This document shows positions 37,201 to 46,732 of a stretch of 64,000 nucleotides of DNA, piece after piece. The notes below the pieces were generated by a model. It did not search any database. It saw nothing but the letters and a program-made list of their open reading frames with translations, and was not told where the DNA came from. Numbering within the stretch: the first letter of the stretch is position 1; each line of letters opens with the position of its first letter. The DNA lies in contig AP027924.1 in assembly GCA_036322855.1 (NCBI GenBank), forward strand, positions 930,001 through 994,000, in the 5' to 3' direction. Source of the DNA: Improbicoccus pseudotrichonymphae. GTDB lineage: Bacteria > Bacillota > Clostridia > Oscillospirales > Acutalibacteraceae. The position numbers and the translations under genes are program-made.

Positions 37201-38255
37201 TCTTCGCTTTCGAATATATTTATTTTACCTGAAATATGATCTTTAATATTACTAATACAAACTGCGCCTATTTCAATAATCTGATCGTTTTGTGCGCTAA
37301 ATCCGGTAGTTTCAACATCAAAACATACGTAATTTGAATCGATTTTTATACTTTGAGCATCTTTATTTAGGTCTTCTATATCATTTACAAAATAATTTTC
37401 TACTCCATAAATTACTTTAAAATCGACCCGACCATATTTCTTTTTAATACTGTTAACGGTGTTCATGGCGTCGGGGAATGCCTGCACAACACCGTGATCT
37501 GTTATGGCTATGGCCTTGTGACCCCACTTGTAGGCGCGGTTTATTATTTCTTTTACATTCGATATTCCGTCCATGGCCGACATAGAAGTATGCGTGTGTA
37601 ACTCTATGCGTTTAACATCGCAATTGTCTTCATTTTCGTCTTCGGATATAAGATTAATATCGGTAGGTGTTATAATTAATTCTTTTTCGAAATCATCATA
37701 GGAAGCAGTGCCTTTTACAATAATAACTTTATTTTTTTCAAGCTTTGAAAATAAACCAAAGCTTCTGGCATTGCCATTATTTTTATACATCTTGATACTT
37801 ATTGAATCTATATAGTCGGTTATTCTGACGACGCAGACAACAAAATTCTTAATAGCCCTCACGGATACTTCAAATATCTTCCCGGCAACAACAATTCTTC
37901 CTTCTTTTTCAACATCTCTCGCATATAAAAAATTCTCTGATATAACATTGCCAAAAACAACTTCTTTGTCGTTGGCTACAACTCTCAAAATCGGCTCTTT
38001 TGTCTTAGATTCTGATTTTGTTTTTGTTTCTTCTTTTGATGATACATCGACCGTTACAAGACTTAAATCCAGCACTTTTTTTATATCGTTTTCAATATCT
38101 TTAATTTCATTTTCATTGATTTTTTCATAACTGTGTAATTTTAAATTCAAAGTTCTTGACGATTTTTCTACTTTGATAGACGCTATCAAGCATTCTTCAA
38201 GGTTATCATATGTTTTTTTTAAATATTTAGAGAAAAAACTATTAAATTTTACCAT
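34239..38255 (-). CDS. polC: DNA polymerase III alpha subunit, Gram-positive type
   Basis: A 1338-residue replicative polymerase. The order is an N-terminal region, an OB-fold (about residues 85-200), the first PHP half (ELHTHTSMSAMDG near 221), an inserted 3'-5' exonuclease (CFDVETTGFS near 312, HRACDDAK near 470) and the second PHP half. A zinc-finger CLKCKK...CPECG follows. The polymerase core (GSRGSVGSS, DIDLNFSG near 865) and a C-terminal helix-hairpin region come last. The built-in exonuclease separates PolC from DnaE and marks a Firmicutes relative. The gene looks intact. It follows rpe by 7 nt. Confidence 0.95.
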   Translation of the reverse strand: MVKFNSFFSKYLKKTYDNLEECLIASIKVEKSSRTLNLKLHSYEKINENEIKDIENDIKKVLDLSLVTVDVSSKEETKTKSESKTKEPILRVVANDKEVVFGNVISENFLYARDVEKEGRIVVAGKIFEVSVRAIKNFVVCVVRITDYIDSISIKMYKNNGNARSFGLFSKLEKNKVIIVKGTASYDDFEKELIITPTDINLISEDENEDNCDVKRIELHTHTSMSAMDGISNVKEIINRAYKWGHKAIAITDHGVVQAFPDAMNTVNSIKKKYGRVDFKVIYGVENYFVNDIEDLNKDAQSIKIDSNYVCFDVETTGFSAQNDQIIEIGAVCISNIKDHISGKINIFESEEKTIKFQSFVKNEIPLPMKITELTGITESMLADAPSEEETIRKFVDFCGKDAILVAHNASFDDAFLNAALKKYNIKFEHKIIDTIPFCKSQIDIIKNYKLGTVAKFFNLPEFKAHRACDDAKILAFIFLKLIQNANVSNLGYDKKLSDLFKKIDIKKEFAFHQTILVKNKIGLKNLYKLISLSHLNYFYKKPRIPKSELISHREGLLIGSACESGELFKAVVNGQPMEKLKEIAKFYDYLEIQPIGNNEFMIRENLISGGKEQLQEFNKKIVELGEILNIPVVATGDVHFLDPQDYKFRWALMLAQGYKDGMNQAPLFFRTTQEMIDEFLYLGEEKAYEVVVTNTQKIQNMIENIDPIPSGVYPPEIPGAREELIKVVTENSKEKYGENLPEIISKRLDKELESITKHGYSVLYIVAKKLVENSEKNGYLVGSRGSVGSSFVANISGISEVNPLKPHYICLKCKKSEFFTDGSYLSGFDLPKKKCPECGSDYSRDGHDIPFETFLGFDGEKTPDIDLNFSGEYQSKAHKYTEEIFGKTNVFRAGTIATIAEKTSKGFIRKVIEENNVNISSSEQRRLILGCTGIKRTTGQHPGGMIIVPSNMEIYDFCPVQKPANDQMSESITTHFDFHSIHDTICKLDELGHDVPTTYKYLEELTGIPVNQVDMSDPKVMSLFTSTKAIGVTPEEIDSKVATFSLPEMGTSFVRQMLIESKPKTFADLVQISGLSHGTDVWNGNARELIKNKTCDISQVIGTRDNIMVYLISKGIDKKTAFKITEIVRKGQAMSKFTKEDIKNLKDHNVPDWYINSCLKIKYMFPKAHAVAYVIATLRFAWYKVYRPLEYYVAFLSAHGEDVDGQLVMKGKDEIVRRLVSIEKKGKEASIKERASISTLQILSEIYARKIEFLPVDIYKSHAKKFLVEDNKIRLPLVSFSGLGDAVAQSIQKEREHGKFISMDDLRQRTGINKTITELLKTSRMLNLQESNQISFF

Positions 38256-38262
38256 GTTATAC

Positions 38263-38910
38263 CTATATCTTATGTATGATCTCTATTTGTTTTTTAAAAT
38301 CTGAAGAATTTAAAACAAATGTCCCTGCCACACAAATATCTACTCCTAAATTTTTACAAATTAAAGCGGTTTTCTCGTTAATCCCGCCGTCTACTTCAAT
38401 GATAATATCTTTGTTAATAATTTCAATTTTCTTTTTTAGTTTTTTGATTTTCTCAATCTGATTTTCGATGAATTTTTGTCCACCAAAACCGGGTTCAACC
38501 GTCATTACTAAAATAATGTCCAAGAGGTCAAAAAAAAACGGATACAATAAATCTAAATTAGTTTTAGGCTTGATTGCAACTCCAACTTTCTTATTAAATT
38601 TTTTAACATATTTTATACATTCGAGAATATTTGAATTTGATTCTAAATGAAATATTAGAATATCCACTCCGCAATCTAGGTAATCATTAATATACTTAAA
38701 TGGTTCGACAATCATTAAATGAACTTCGAATTCGATTTTGGTAACATTTCTGACGGATTTAATAATACTTGGCCCGAAAGATATATTGGGAACGAATCTC
38801 CCGTCCATTACATCAAAATGAAATAAATCGGTGCCTGATTTATCCAAATTCAAAATTTGCGAACCAAGATTCGAAAAATCACACGATAATATAGAAGTTG
38901 AAACTTTCAA
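38263..38910 (-). CDS. rpe: Ribulose-phosphate 3-epimerase
   Basis: A 215-residue TIM-barrel enzyme interconverting ribulose 5-phosphate and xylulose 5-phosphate. It opens STSILSCDFSNLG, then FHFDVMDGRFVPNISFGP with the catalytic aspartate, EVHLMI, MTVEPGFGGQKF and EVDGGIN. Length and motifs are normal. It precedes polC on the same strand by 7 nt, probably one transcript. Confidence 0.93.
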   Translation of the reverse strand: MKVSTSILSCDFSNLGSQILNLDKSGTDLFHFDVMDGRFVPNISFGPSIIKSVRNVTKIEFEVHLMIVEPFKYINDYLDCGVDILIFHLESNSNILECIKYVKKFNKKVGVAIKPKTNLDLLYPFFFDLLDIILVMTVEPGFGGQKFIENQIEKIKKLKKKIEIINKDIIIEVDGGINEKTALICKNLGVDICVAGTFVLNSSDFKKQIEIIHKI

Positions 38911-39173
38911 ATTTAATAAATCCTTATAAAAATTAATACAACCAGATAATCAAGATTTTAACCTATATTATCTATTTTTCAATAATTAAGTTATTAAGTA
39001 TAAATCTAACTTTTATATTAAAATTAACATTTTTTATTAAAAAAATTTTACTTTTTTATGAAAATATTATAAAATGTTAACATACAAAATTTTAATTTAA
39101 ATTTTGTATTAGTTTAAACAAAACGTTTATTTAAAAAATTAAACTAAAATATTTTTAACGAAGGTGAAATAAA

Positions 39174-39917
39174 ATGAAAAAATTAATATTAATAGGACAC
39201 AAAAATAGCATTTTGCCAACAAAGACAAGTATTAAAGCTTTTAGATTAATAGGAAGACGTTTGGCTAGTAAATACTCACCGACTGTCAAAATCGAAATGA
39301 ATGGTGTTGAAGAAAAATTGGATATAGAGGAGGTAAGGAAAGAATTTGCCGAAAAAATGTCCGGAAGAATATTTAAGGCCAAACCAGGAAACGTGTCTAT
39401 CGGAAACTATTACAAGAACGAACCAAAAGGAAGCAAACAAAGTTTTGTTGGAAAAATTGGTTTAGAAAGTCTAAAAAGTTCAACTCAATCTGAGGAAAGT
39501 GACAGTGATTTAACATTACACTTTAGTCTTAGTGTGAGTACCAAGACATTTCAAACTAATTTGAAGATTAATGACAACAACAAAATACGTGTAACCTTAA
39601 CATCTCCGAATTATTTTCTTTGGAGACCAGCGGTGCTTTGTAAAGAACTTTTTATAAAAGCAAAAAAAATTATGGATCAAGAATTTGAAATTAAATCATA
39701 CAAAGAATTTGTAGAAAAATCCCTTGTTGGTTTTGGTGATCAAGAACTAACAATCAATTTAAATGCAAATAATAGTGGAAGAAATACAATGTCTATCGCT
39801 TTTTTAGCATTTTATAGGTCAGTTACTAATCCACGAGCCAACCAAGATAACAATTTAATAAAATTAAAAATGACCAAAGAAGAAGAAGAACAAGAAGGAT
39901 TTGAGGTGATTAATTAG
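39174..39917 (+). CDS. Unknown protein, intact copy of a tandem pair
   Basis: A 247-residue protein, basic at the N-terminus (LIGHKNSILPTKTSIKAFRLIGRRLASKYSP) and with an acidic, glutamate-rich tail. It has no signal peptide, membrane helix or recognised domain. A ribosome site (GAAGGTGAAATAAA) lies before the ATG. A tandem second copy begins 51 nt after its stop. For about 210 nt at the 5' end the two copies are almost identical, then they differ clearly, suggesting local gene conversion. It is probably a lineage-specific gene. Confidence 0.6.
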   Translation: MKKLILIGHKNSILPTKTSIKAFRLIGRRLASKYSPTVKIEMNGVEEKLDIEEVRKEFAEKMSGRIFKAKPGNVSIGNYYKNEPKGSKQSFVGKIGLESLKSSTQSEESDSDLTLHFSLSVSTKTFQTNLKINDNNKIRVTLTSPNYFLWRPAVLCKELFIKAKKIMDQEFEIKSYKEFVEKSLVGFGDQELTINLNANNSGRNTMSIAFLAFYRSVTNPRANQDNNLIKLKMTKEEEEQEGFEVIN

Positions 39918-39968
39918 TAGTTTTTTGTTGTTAAATTGGGCAAAGCGAGAAATAAAAGGTGAAATAAA

Positions 39969-40620
39969 ATGAATTTAAAATTAATAGGATACAAAAATAG
40001 CATTTTGCCAACAAAGACAAGTATTAAAGCTTTTAGATTAATAGGAAGACGTTTGGCTAGTAAATACTCACCGACTGTCAAAATCGAAATGAATGGTGTT
40101 GAAGAAAAATTGGATATAGAGGAGGTAAGGAAAGAATTTGCCGAAAAAATGTCCGGAAGAATATTTAAGGCCAAACCAGGAAACGTGTCTATCAGAAGTT
40201 ATTACGAGAACGACCCGAAAAAAACAAAGAAAGTTTTGCTGGAAAAATAAAAATTAATAAACTGAAATACGCAACTAAATGCGAAGGAATTGAAAATGGC
40301 ACAAAATTACACTTTAATCTTAGTGTAAGTACTGAGACATTTCAAACTAATTTGAAGATTGATGACAGATTCAGAATACGTGTAACTTTAACATCTCCGA
40401 CTTATTTTCTTTGTAGGCCGGAGATGTTTTGTAAAGATTTTTTTGCATAGAGTAAAAAAACCATATTTGGATATGGCGCATTGAAATACAAAGTTTTTTA
40501 GAAAAATTCAGTGTTGGTTTTGGTAATCAAGAAGAAACAAAAACTAAATTAGACGCAAATTCTAAAAACGATAACAAAATGTCTGAAGCTTTTATAAAAT
40601 TTCATGATTTAATCACTTAA
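39969..40620 (+). pseudogene. Frameshifted tandem duplicate of the 39174 gene
   Basis: It starts with the same residues as the upstream gene (ILPTKTSIKAFRLIGRR...). After about 75 residues it changes sequence, shifts frame near 40225 and stops at 40250. Homology continues in another frame (LHFNLSVSTETFQTNLKID, TSPTYFLCRPEMFCKDFF), with a stop at 40450 and traces to about 40620. It is broken, but the first 93 codons could still be translated. Confidence 0.75.
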
Positions 40621-40679
40621 GGAAAAGCCGACAAACATAGCGATTTAATAAAAATTTACGAGGACCCTATTTGCACGAA

Positions 40680-40847
40680 ATAAAAAAATCGAAAATGCAT
40701 GTACAGAATTTTTGTCGCCTCCGTAAACCAAATGTTTTTGTATCCTAGTCTCTCCGTGATTCCCAGATAGACTGTTCTCTGCTTTTAAAACAAATTTTCT
40801 ATTTTTTTTTATATCTTTAATTGTTATTTATTTCGCGCGAACAGGCT
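40680..40847. other. Insertion-sequence end debris
   Basis: No gene is seen. It ends with TTATTTCGCGCGAACAGGC (40826-40845), a motif also found at 10508, 52711 and 53998, which probably marks one terminal inverted repeat of an IS1-like element. The preceding stretch TTTTAAAACAAATTTTCTATTTT is shared with 52660. Confidence 0.45.
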
Positions 40848-43742
40848 TTAGAATAAATTTTTACTGAAATTATCCAAAATATATTGATTTTTGTTTTGAT
40901 TATTGTTTATAAATATGTCGCACTTGTTTAGGTAATATATCGATACTCTGTCTTTTTCGTCAATTTTAATAACATCCGAAAATAGCTTGCGGGCATTTTT
41001 GAAGTTTTTGTTGTAGTATTCGTTAATGGCGTTTTCGAATACTTTTTTGGTTTTCATAAACATGTTTTTGCGCCTAAAACCATATGAATCTATCAATTCA
41101 TAAATATTGTAGTCTCTATTGGTTTTTGAATCCGTACATTTTCCCAGTAGTCTGCAATTTTCTTTAATATCTTCGGGAATTTTACTTATAAAAGATTCAG
41201 TTGCAACATTTTTTATTCCTAAATTTTGCATATGAGCATCAATCTCTATGAGCCTGAGCAATTCGTCAGAAATGGCAGAAACGCCACATCTCGCTTCGCT
41301 ACCTATCACACCCAATAATATCGAACCACAACCCAAAATCATTCTTATGTTTTGTTTTATTCTTCGGTCAATTTTCATTTCAGAAATTTGGTTCACAGAA
41401 TTTAAAGCATTGATTAATTCTCCGGAAAATAAAATCGTCGCATTCAGACCGGAAAAATTTTGAACTATGCCTCCGTTATCTTCTATGATTTTAAATAAGT
41501 TAATAAATAATTTACTTATGATCCCGAATAAAATATCATGCATTTCTTTACTATTTTCAAATTCTGCACAATCAATATTGAAAGTTATATACACGAAAGG
41601 AAGATATGTTTCTTTGTTGTCGTTTAATTTTACTTCCATTATACTTTCTTTGTCTAGCAAATTTAATAATTCCTTGGGAATGAATCTCAGGTATTGTTTA
41701 TTCACCGTAACTAAATCATTTGTAAAATTTTCTATATTTTCCGTCATATCATTGAACGCAACAGACAAATCTTGTATTTCGTCATTTGAATTAATTTTAA
41801 TTTTTGTTTTTCTATTGCCTTTGACGAAGTAATTAATGCCTTCTCTTAATTTTTCTAAAGGCGAGAGCAAAAATTTTATTGCAAAATAGAAGTACAAAAT
41901 CACCATCAGGGATATTATTCCTATTAGACTTAAAAATTTAATAAAAATTTTATTAGTTTCATCTTTTAAGTGAACACTTTCATCGAAATAATTACCAACA
42001 AATCCTACTAATTTTTTTTCTGAATTTTTGATGGGAGCAAAACAACCCACGATTTTTCCGTAAATATCATCAAATTCATAAAAACATACTTTTTCTCCAG
42101 AAGCCAATTTCTCACTTACGCCTTTTAAGTTTTTCATTTCATGTTCTTCTAATAGACAATCGGATAGTACAAATTCAAGAGTAATCATATCCGGATCGGT
42201 AAATTTAAGTCTTTCTTTGGATTCAGAATTAGAGGGAAAATACTTTGAACTCACTATGGAATATATTTTGTTTCCGTTAATCGCGTAAATTACGGCATAA
42301 TCACTTTTATCGCCTATTTTATTTCTTAAATCTTCACAAATTGTATTGATTTTTGATTTTAAATTAAAATATTCCTGAGAAGAGTAGTCGAAATTATTCG
42401 ATATATTTTCAATTTCATCGCCATCAATATTTTCCGAGATAATCGTTACTTCCATATTTTGATAGTTTTTAAATACATTTTTGTAATCTTTAGACAAATA
42501 ATTTGTGATTATAAAAACTAAAAAAAGCATAACCGAAATGAATGGTGGCAAAAACATTAGCGTCGTTCTTGTCAATATTTTAATTTTGGAAAAAGAAAAT
42601 CTTTTTATAATTTCGATTGCTAATAAAACCAAAGCAGAAAAAATTACACATATTAAAACAGTAAATAAAAAATCTTTGGAAAACATCGAATATCTTATTT
42701 TGTCTATAACAAATTCTTTTGAACCAAATCTAACATAGAATGGTTTATTAAAATTTTTCGAAGGAGCATAAAAATCGTCTCTGTCTACGGCAGTTATCTT
42801 TCTCAAGTCTTTTATTCTGATTTCACCCATCACAGAGCTCCATAAATTATATACAGCACTTAAATTCATGCTTTTTGAATCCAATTTATAAAACGTTCCA
42901 TCGAATAAATCCGTAAAATAAATATTATCGTCCTGATCGATACTTATTCCCGATACAGAACTATTATTTTTGTTCAATAACAATTTACAATTTACAGAAT
43001 TTCCTGAATTATCATTAAAGAATAAATCCCCGTCTTTTGTCGAATAAAACACTTTTCCGCTAGACAACACGCAGATATCATTTATCCAAAGACCGGGATT
43101 TTCGTTAAATACCAATGGAGACAAGTATTCAAACGATGTTTCTTTTTTTAACTCTTCCTGCGATGATAAATTTCTTGAATTAACCGAAACGACATTATCT
43201 GTTATGTTTATAACACTGAATTTCTGATCCACAATTTGGGTTTTTCTTATGTAACCGGATGTATGTTTATTCGAAGTTTCTGAAAAATCAAGCTCTGCCA
43301 AAGTTTTAATTAAATTGCCATGTGCATCAAACATTACAACAGATTCTTTAACTATATTTTGTAAGGATAATTCGGAGACTATTTCTTCGTAATCTCTCAT
43401 TTCTTTTATCAGGAAAAAATTTCCTTGCGGATCTGTTGTTATGTTTCGATAATTGTACAAATAATTATCTATTTTTGATTCTAAAGTTTTTTCAAATTCA
43501 ATTATGCCTTTTTTGTTTATTTTAGTGACTTTGTAATGAGATTCATCTTTCGCACCCAAAACATAGACATTTCCGGATTTATCTATACCCGAACCGACAA
43601 ATGAACCTAAATTTGGTTTGTAATAAATATTTTTTAAGAGAAATACAAAAAATACACAAAAAAGAAATATTGAAATTTTAAGTAAATTAGAGTTTAGAAT
43701 ATTTTTTTTAGTTTTTTTAAATTTGCTGCTTAAGTTTTTCAT
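40848..43742 (-). CDS. Membrane sensor: propeller-like ectodomain, HAMP, degenerate class III cyclase domain, TPR tail
   Basis: About 964 residues. An N-terminal helix (LLKISIFLFCVFFVFLLK) leads to repeats resembling an NHL or six-bladed propeller (GSGIDKSGNVYVLG, GISIDQDDNIYFTDLFDGTFYKL). Two helices near 365 and 400 follow, then a Cache-like extracellular region, a helix near 630, a HAMP linker, and a domain resembling adenylate/guanylate cyclases (VYITFNIDCAEFEN; GGIVQNFSG). The second metal aspartate of cyclases is replaced (SGL instead of GD), so catalysis is doubtful. The tail has TPR-like helices. ATG 43742, with AGGTGG 5 nt upstream, is the best start. The N-terminal part resembles the gene at 60851. 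Confidence 0.65.
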   Translation of the reverse strand: MKNLSSKFKKTKKNILNSNLLKISIFLFCVFFVFLLKNIYYKPNLGSFVGSGIDKSGNVYVLGAKDESHYKVTKINKKGIIEFEKTLESKIDNYLYNYRNITTDPQGNFFLIKEMRDYEEIVSELSLQNIVKESVVMFDAHGNLIKTLAELDFSETSNKHTSGYIRKTQIVDQKFSVINITDNVVSVNSRNLSSQEELKKETSFEYLSPLVFNENPGLWINDICVLSSGKVFYSTKDGDLFFNDNSGNSVNCKLLLNKNNSSVSGISIDQDDNIYFTDLFDGTFYKLDSKSMNLSAVYNLWSSVMGEIRIKDLRKITAVDRDDFYAPSKNFNKPFYVRFGSKEFVIDKIRYSMFSKDFLFTVLICVIFSALVLLAIEIIKRFSFSKIKILTRTTLMFLPPFISVMLFLVFIITNYLSKDYKNVFKNYQNMEVTIISENIDGDEIENISNNFDYSSQEYFNLKSKINTICEDLRNKIGDKSDYAVIYAINGNKIYSIVSSKYFPSNSESKERLKFTDPDMITLEFVLSDCLLEEHEMKNLKGVSEKLASGEKVCFYEFDDIYGKIVGCFAPIKNSEKKLVGFVGNYFDESVHLKDETNKIFIKFLSLIGIISLMVILYFYFAIKFLLSPLEKLREGINYFVKGNRKTKIKINSNDEIQDLSVAFNDMTENIENFTNDLVTVNKQYLRFIPKELLNLLDKESIMEVKLNDNKETYLPFVYITFNIDCAEFENSKEMHDILFGIISKLFINLFKIIEDNGGIVQNFSGLNATILFSGELINALNSVNQISEMKIDRRIKQNIRMILGCGSILLGVIGSEARCGVSAISDELLRLIEIDAHMQNLGIKNVATESFISKIPEDIKENCRLLGKCTDSKTNRDYNIYELIDSYGFRRKNMFMKTKKVFENAINEYYNKNFKNARKLFSDVIKIDEKDRVSIYYLNKCDIFINNNQNKNQYILDNFSKNLF

Positions 43743-43829
43743 ATATACCACCTGTATGTTTTTGCAATTGTTCTACGTAAATACAATATATAATTTTAAA
43801 TTAAAATCAATATTTTTTGGTGATTTTAT

Positions 43830-44999
43830 ATGATTTATTATAAAAAAATAAAAAATTACAAGATATGTGCAAATTTAAATGAGTCCGAAAATATTTCTTC
43901 CTATATAGGTTTTGTGGGAAAATATCCGGATATTGATAATTTATTTGTAATTAATAAATTTAGGCAAAATAAAAACAATGAAGAAAATTTCAAAGAGTTT
44001 TTTTATTATTTTAAATCGAAAAAAAATAAAGATTTTATGGATTTTTTTTCTGAAAAAAATTGTTTTTTTGCCGTGTTTAAATATAAGAAGATACAAAATT
44101 TAAAATATCAATATAACAAAGAAAAATGTATAGATGCTTTTGGCAAACGTTTTAAAGTTTTTGAAAACATTATGATAAAACTTTATAATATTATTAATTT
44201 AGGGTGTATTCCCAGTTTAATTTTGAGAAATATTACAAAATATGAAAATATTTTAGTAGATAACAACGACATATTTTATTTTAACTATGAATTGAAATAT
44301 TTTAGTAGAGAGAAGATAAGCAAGAAAGAGATTTTCAAAAATATTTCTGAAATAATTTCAACAATGTTTGAAACAGAAATCTCTTACAAATACAACAAAA
44401 TGATACGAATTATTTTTCAAAAATGTGAATTAAATTTATATGCTTCAATACCAGAGCTAATTATTGATTTTAAAAAAAATGAAAGAAGTATCAGAATATC
44501 GTCATTCATGATGTATATGAAGAATCAGTTTGCTATCAGAAAAAATTTAATTTCTCGTTTGGCTCAAACCGTTATTATTCCCTCTTTGCTTATTGCCTTT
44601 TTTTATTTAATTTTTTCTAAAATTTTTGTTAAAAAAATCAAAGATGAAAAAGAGATAATTATAGGCGAAACCGTGTATTCCATAGGAAACCAGGAAAATA
44701 ATAAAAATAAAAAAATAACAATGGATATAAATTTGGAATCTCCAAAACAAAAGGAAAAAACAGAAAATATAATGCTATCCCCCAATGAAAAACTGGAATT
44801 TGAAGACTATATAATTCAAAATGGAGATACATTTGGTTCTTTGTGCATAAAATTTTACGGGGATGAAAAATTTGTTTCTGCAATATCATCTTTCAATAGC
44901 ATGAATGATAAAGATTTGCTGTTTCCTGGAAAAATTTTAAGAATTCCTTTGAGATCTTCGATCATTAAAAAATTAGAAGAAAGAAAAGAAACCGAATAA
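43830..44999 (+). CDS. Membrane protein with C-terminal LysM domain
   Basis: A 389-residue protein. The N-terminal 245 residues are cytoplasmic, basic and unrecognised. They precede one helix (TVIIPSLLIAFFYLIFSKIFV, about 250-270), a lysine-rich linker and a C-terminal LysM motif (DYIIQNGDTFGSLCIKFYGDEKFVSAIS...LLFPGKILRIP, about 330-378). The domain would bind peptidoglycan on the outside while the N-terminal part acts inside, resembling bitopic wall-linked proteins of Gram-positives. It is divergent from the sensor gene. Shared regulation is only a guess. Confidence 0.65.
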   Translation: MIYYKKIKNYKICANLNESENISSYIGFVGKYPDIDNLFVINKFRQNKNNEENFKEFFYYFKSKKNKDFMDFFSEKNCFFAVFKYKKIQNLKYQYNKEKCIDAFGKRFKVFENIMIKLYNIINLGCIPSLILRNITKYENILVDNNDIFYFNYELKYFSREKISKKEIFKNISEIISTMFETEISYKYNKMIRIIFQKCELNLYASIPELIIDFKKNERSIRISSFMMYMKNQFAIRKNLISRLAQTVIIPSLLIAFFYLIFSKIFVKKIKDEKEIIIGETVYSIGNQENNKNKKITMDINLESPKQKEKTENIMLSPNEKLEFEDYIIQNGDTFGSLCIKFYGDEKFVSAISSFNSMNDKDLLFPGKILRIPLRSSIIKKLEERKETE

Positions 45000-45028
45000 A
45001 ATAAAAATTTTAAAATTTAATTATATTA

Positions 45029-45057
45029 TTGACATATTTATTTTTTGATATTATCTT
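45029..45057 (+). promoter_or_regulatory. Likely promoter of the tRNA cluster
   Basis: TTGACA, 17 bp, TATCTT, ending 15 nt before the first base of tRNA-Val. A shifted reading, TATTAT, would leave only 14 bp of spacing. Confidence 0.5.
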
Positions 45058-45072
45058 ATTTGGGTGGCTTCT

Positions 45073-45149
45073 GGGATCATAGCTCAGCTGGTTAGAGCAC
45101 TTGCTTTACACGCAAGGGGTCGTAGGTTCGAGTCCTATTGATCCCACCA
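45073..45149 (+). tRNA. tRNA-Val (UAC)
   Basis: Acceptor GGGATCA pairs with TGATCCC, CCA is encoded, the anticodon loop TTTACAC gives UAC, and the T arm is AGGTTCGAGTCCT. First of four tRNAs in a row. Confidence 0.96.
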
Positions 45150-45165
45150 GCGCGCGCGTTCTTAG

Positions 45166-45242
45166 GGCCCGGTAGTTCAGTTGGTTAGAACGCTAGCCTG
45201 TCACGCTAGAGGTCGACGGTTCGAGTCCGTTCCGGGTCGCCA
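45166..45242 (+). tRNA. tRNA-Asp (GUC)
   Basis: Acceptor GGCCCGG pairs with CCGGGTC, discriminator G then CCA. The anticodon loop CTGTCAC gives GUC. Confidence 0.96.
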
Positions 45243-45248
45243 TTACTT

Positions 45249-45324
45249 GCCTTTGTAGCTCAGTCGGTAGAGCAAAGGACTGAAAATCCTTGTGTCGGTG
45301 GTTCGATTCCGCCCGGAGGCACCA
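45249..45324 (+). tRNA. tRNA-Phe (GAA)
   Basis: Acceptor GCCTTTG pairs with CGGAGGC (two G-U pairs), CCA is encoded, and the anticodon loop CTGAAAA gives GAA. Confidence 0.95.
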
Positions 45325-45334
45325 CATGAACGTT

Positions 45335-45410
45335 GCGGACGTAGCTCATTTGGCAGAGCGCCACCTTGCCAAGGTGGAGGTAGCGGGTTCGACCCCCGTC
45401 GTCCGCTCCA
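45335..45410 (+). tRNA. tRNA-Gly (GCC)
   Basis: Acceptor GCGGACG pairs with CGTCCGC, CCA is encoded, and the anticodon loop TTGCCAA gives GCC. Last of the cluster. Confidence 0.95.
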
Positions 45411-45527
45411 CCCGGTTAGGATTTTTACGGCGAGAAGCCTAAAAAAGACAAAAAAACAAGATACGTCGAAACCATCGACCTAAGTGATCGTTGTTGGTCT
45501 TTGACGTCAAGGAGAAACAGATGGCCT

Positions 45528-46495
45528 CTAGGCTAGGTTCTTCTTCCACACATCGTCGGGGCATTCTTTCAGTTTTTGACATAAAGAAGAAACAGATGCC
45601 TCTAGAGGTCCTCCACCTTCCCATATATCGTCGAGCCTTATTTTACCTGCCAATTCCAAAGGGGCAGGGAGTGATACGGTGAAGTTTTTTGAGTTATTTT
45701 CGTCATTTTTGATTTCTAATTGAATTTTAAGTCCATCAATTAAACAAAAATTTGAGTCTTCACTCAACAAATTGATAACATGTGACTTGATGTTTTCTAG
45801 ATTAATAGTTTCAATACCTTTATTATTAAAATATTCTTTCAAAACTTTAAAATCTTGGTTTTTGTTACAATTAGCAATGCTAACAATAAATTTAGAATAT
45901 TTACTAAGTCTTTCTAATTCATCGGGTTTAACATCTAATTTTTTTAGATATCTACGAGAATATAAATTTAAATTGCGACGCAAAAAACTAATCTTTTTCG
46001 AAATTAAAAACACTTCAAGTGCAAAATTTTTTTTAGGAAATACTGTATACGAATCATACCAAAAAAGTAAGTCCTCGCATTCATTACCTACCTTAGAAAT
46101 AAGATACCTCCGACCGCAAATTTTAACAGTATTTCCTAAAAAAAATGCAGTACCACCAAGTAAAACCGCGAAAATAACAGAACCAGCTTCAATACAGATC
46201 TTTGCTAAAATTGAAAATGACTTACTATTGTTTATATTTTCGTCTTCGCTATTTTCGTCTTCGCCGTCTTTATAATTATTTTCGTCTTCGCTACTACTTT
46301 CTAAATTATTATTATCATTTTTCAAATCTTTGCCCACAGGCTCAACAAATTCACTACCATCTACAGCCAAAGGAGGATCGACAGCCCCAACCAAAGACCG
46401 ACAACACATAATAACAGCTAAAATAGAGGAAATTATCTTATTATTTTTACTAATCTTCTTGCTATTTTTATTATCATCTATACTGTTTTCTTTTT

Positions 46496-46499
<4 letters not shown>
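45528..46499 (-). CDS. GA-tract family protein, main ORF coupled to leader stop (state 2)
   Basis: A 323-residue main ORF beginning MKKENSIDD. It has an export signal (IISSILAVIMCCRSLVGAV), an acidic spacer rich in Glu/Asp/Asn, a second hydrophobic segment (GSVIFAVLLGGTAFFLG) and a C-terminal domain following the family pattern (LSKYSKFIVSIANC, IKSHVINLLSED, FCLIDGLKI, SLPAPLELAG). Its ATG overlaps the leader's TGA as ATGA, the arrangement expected for termination-reinitiation. A GGGGGA also lies 7 nt upstream. It is divergent from the decayed copy at 46951. The function is unknown. Confidence 0.72.
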
Positions 46500-46594
<95 letters not shown>

Positions 46595-46625
46595 AATTTT
46601 ACCTCCAAAAATGCTGGTAAAATTA

Positions 46626-46653
46626 ATCATAGCATTTTGAATTTTGCTGTCAA
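46626..46653 (-). promoter_or_regulatory. Family promoter variant
   Basis: On the minus strand: TTGACA, 16 bp, TATGAT. The 5' untranslated region is shorter than in other copies and lacks the ATCAG/CTGAT hairpin, as in the copy at 55346. Confidence 0.75.
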
Positions 46654-46732
46654 TAAGACAATAAAAATGATTTTAAAATAATATTTATAAAATTTTTATC
46701 TCCAAATATCTTAATTAAAATATTTTAATAAA

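Noticed and set aside
45292..45483. Open frame across tRNA-Phe and tRNA-Gly
   Set aside because: It runs through two well-formed tRNA genes and codes for nothing recognisable.
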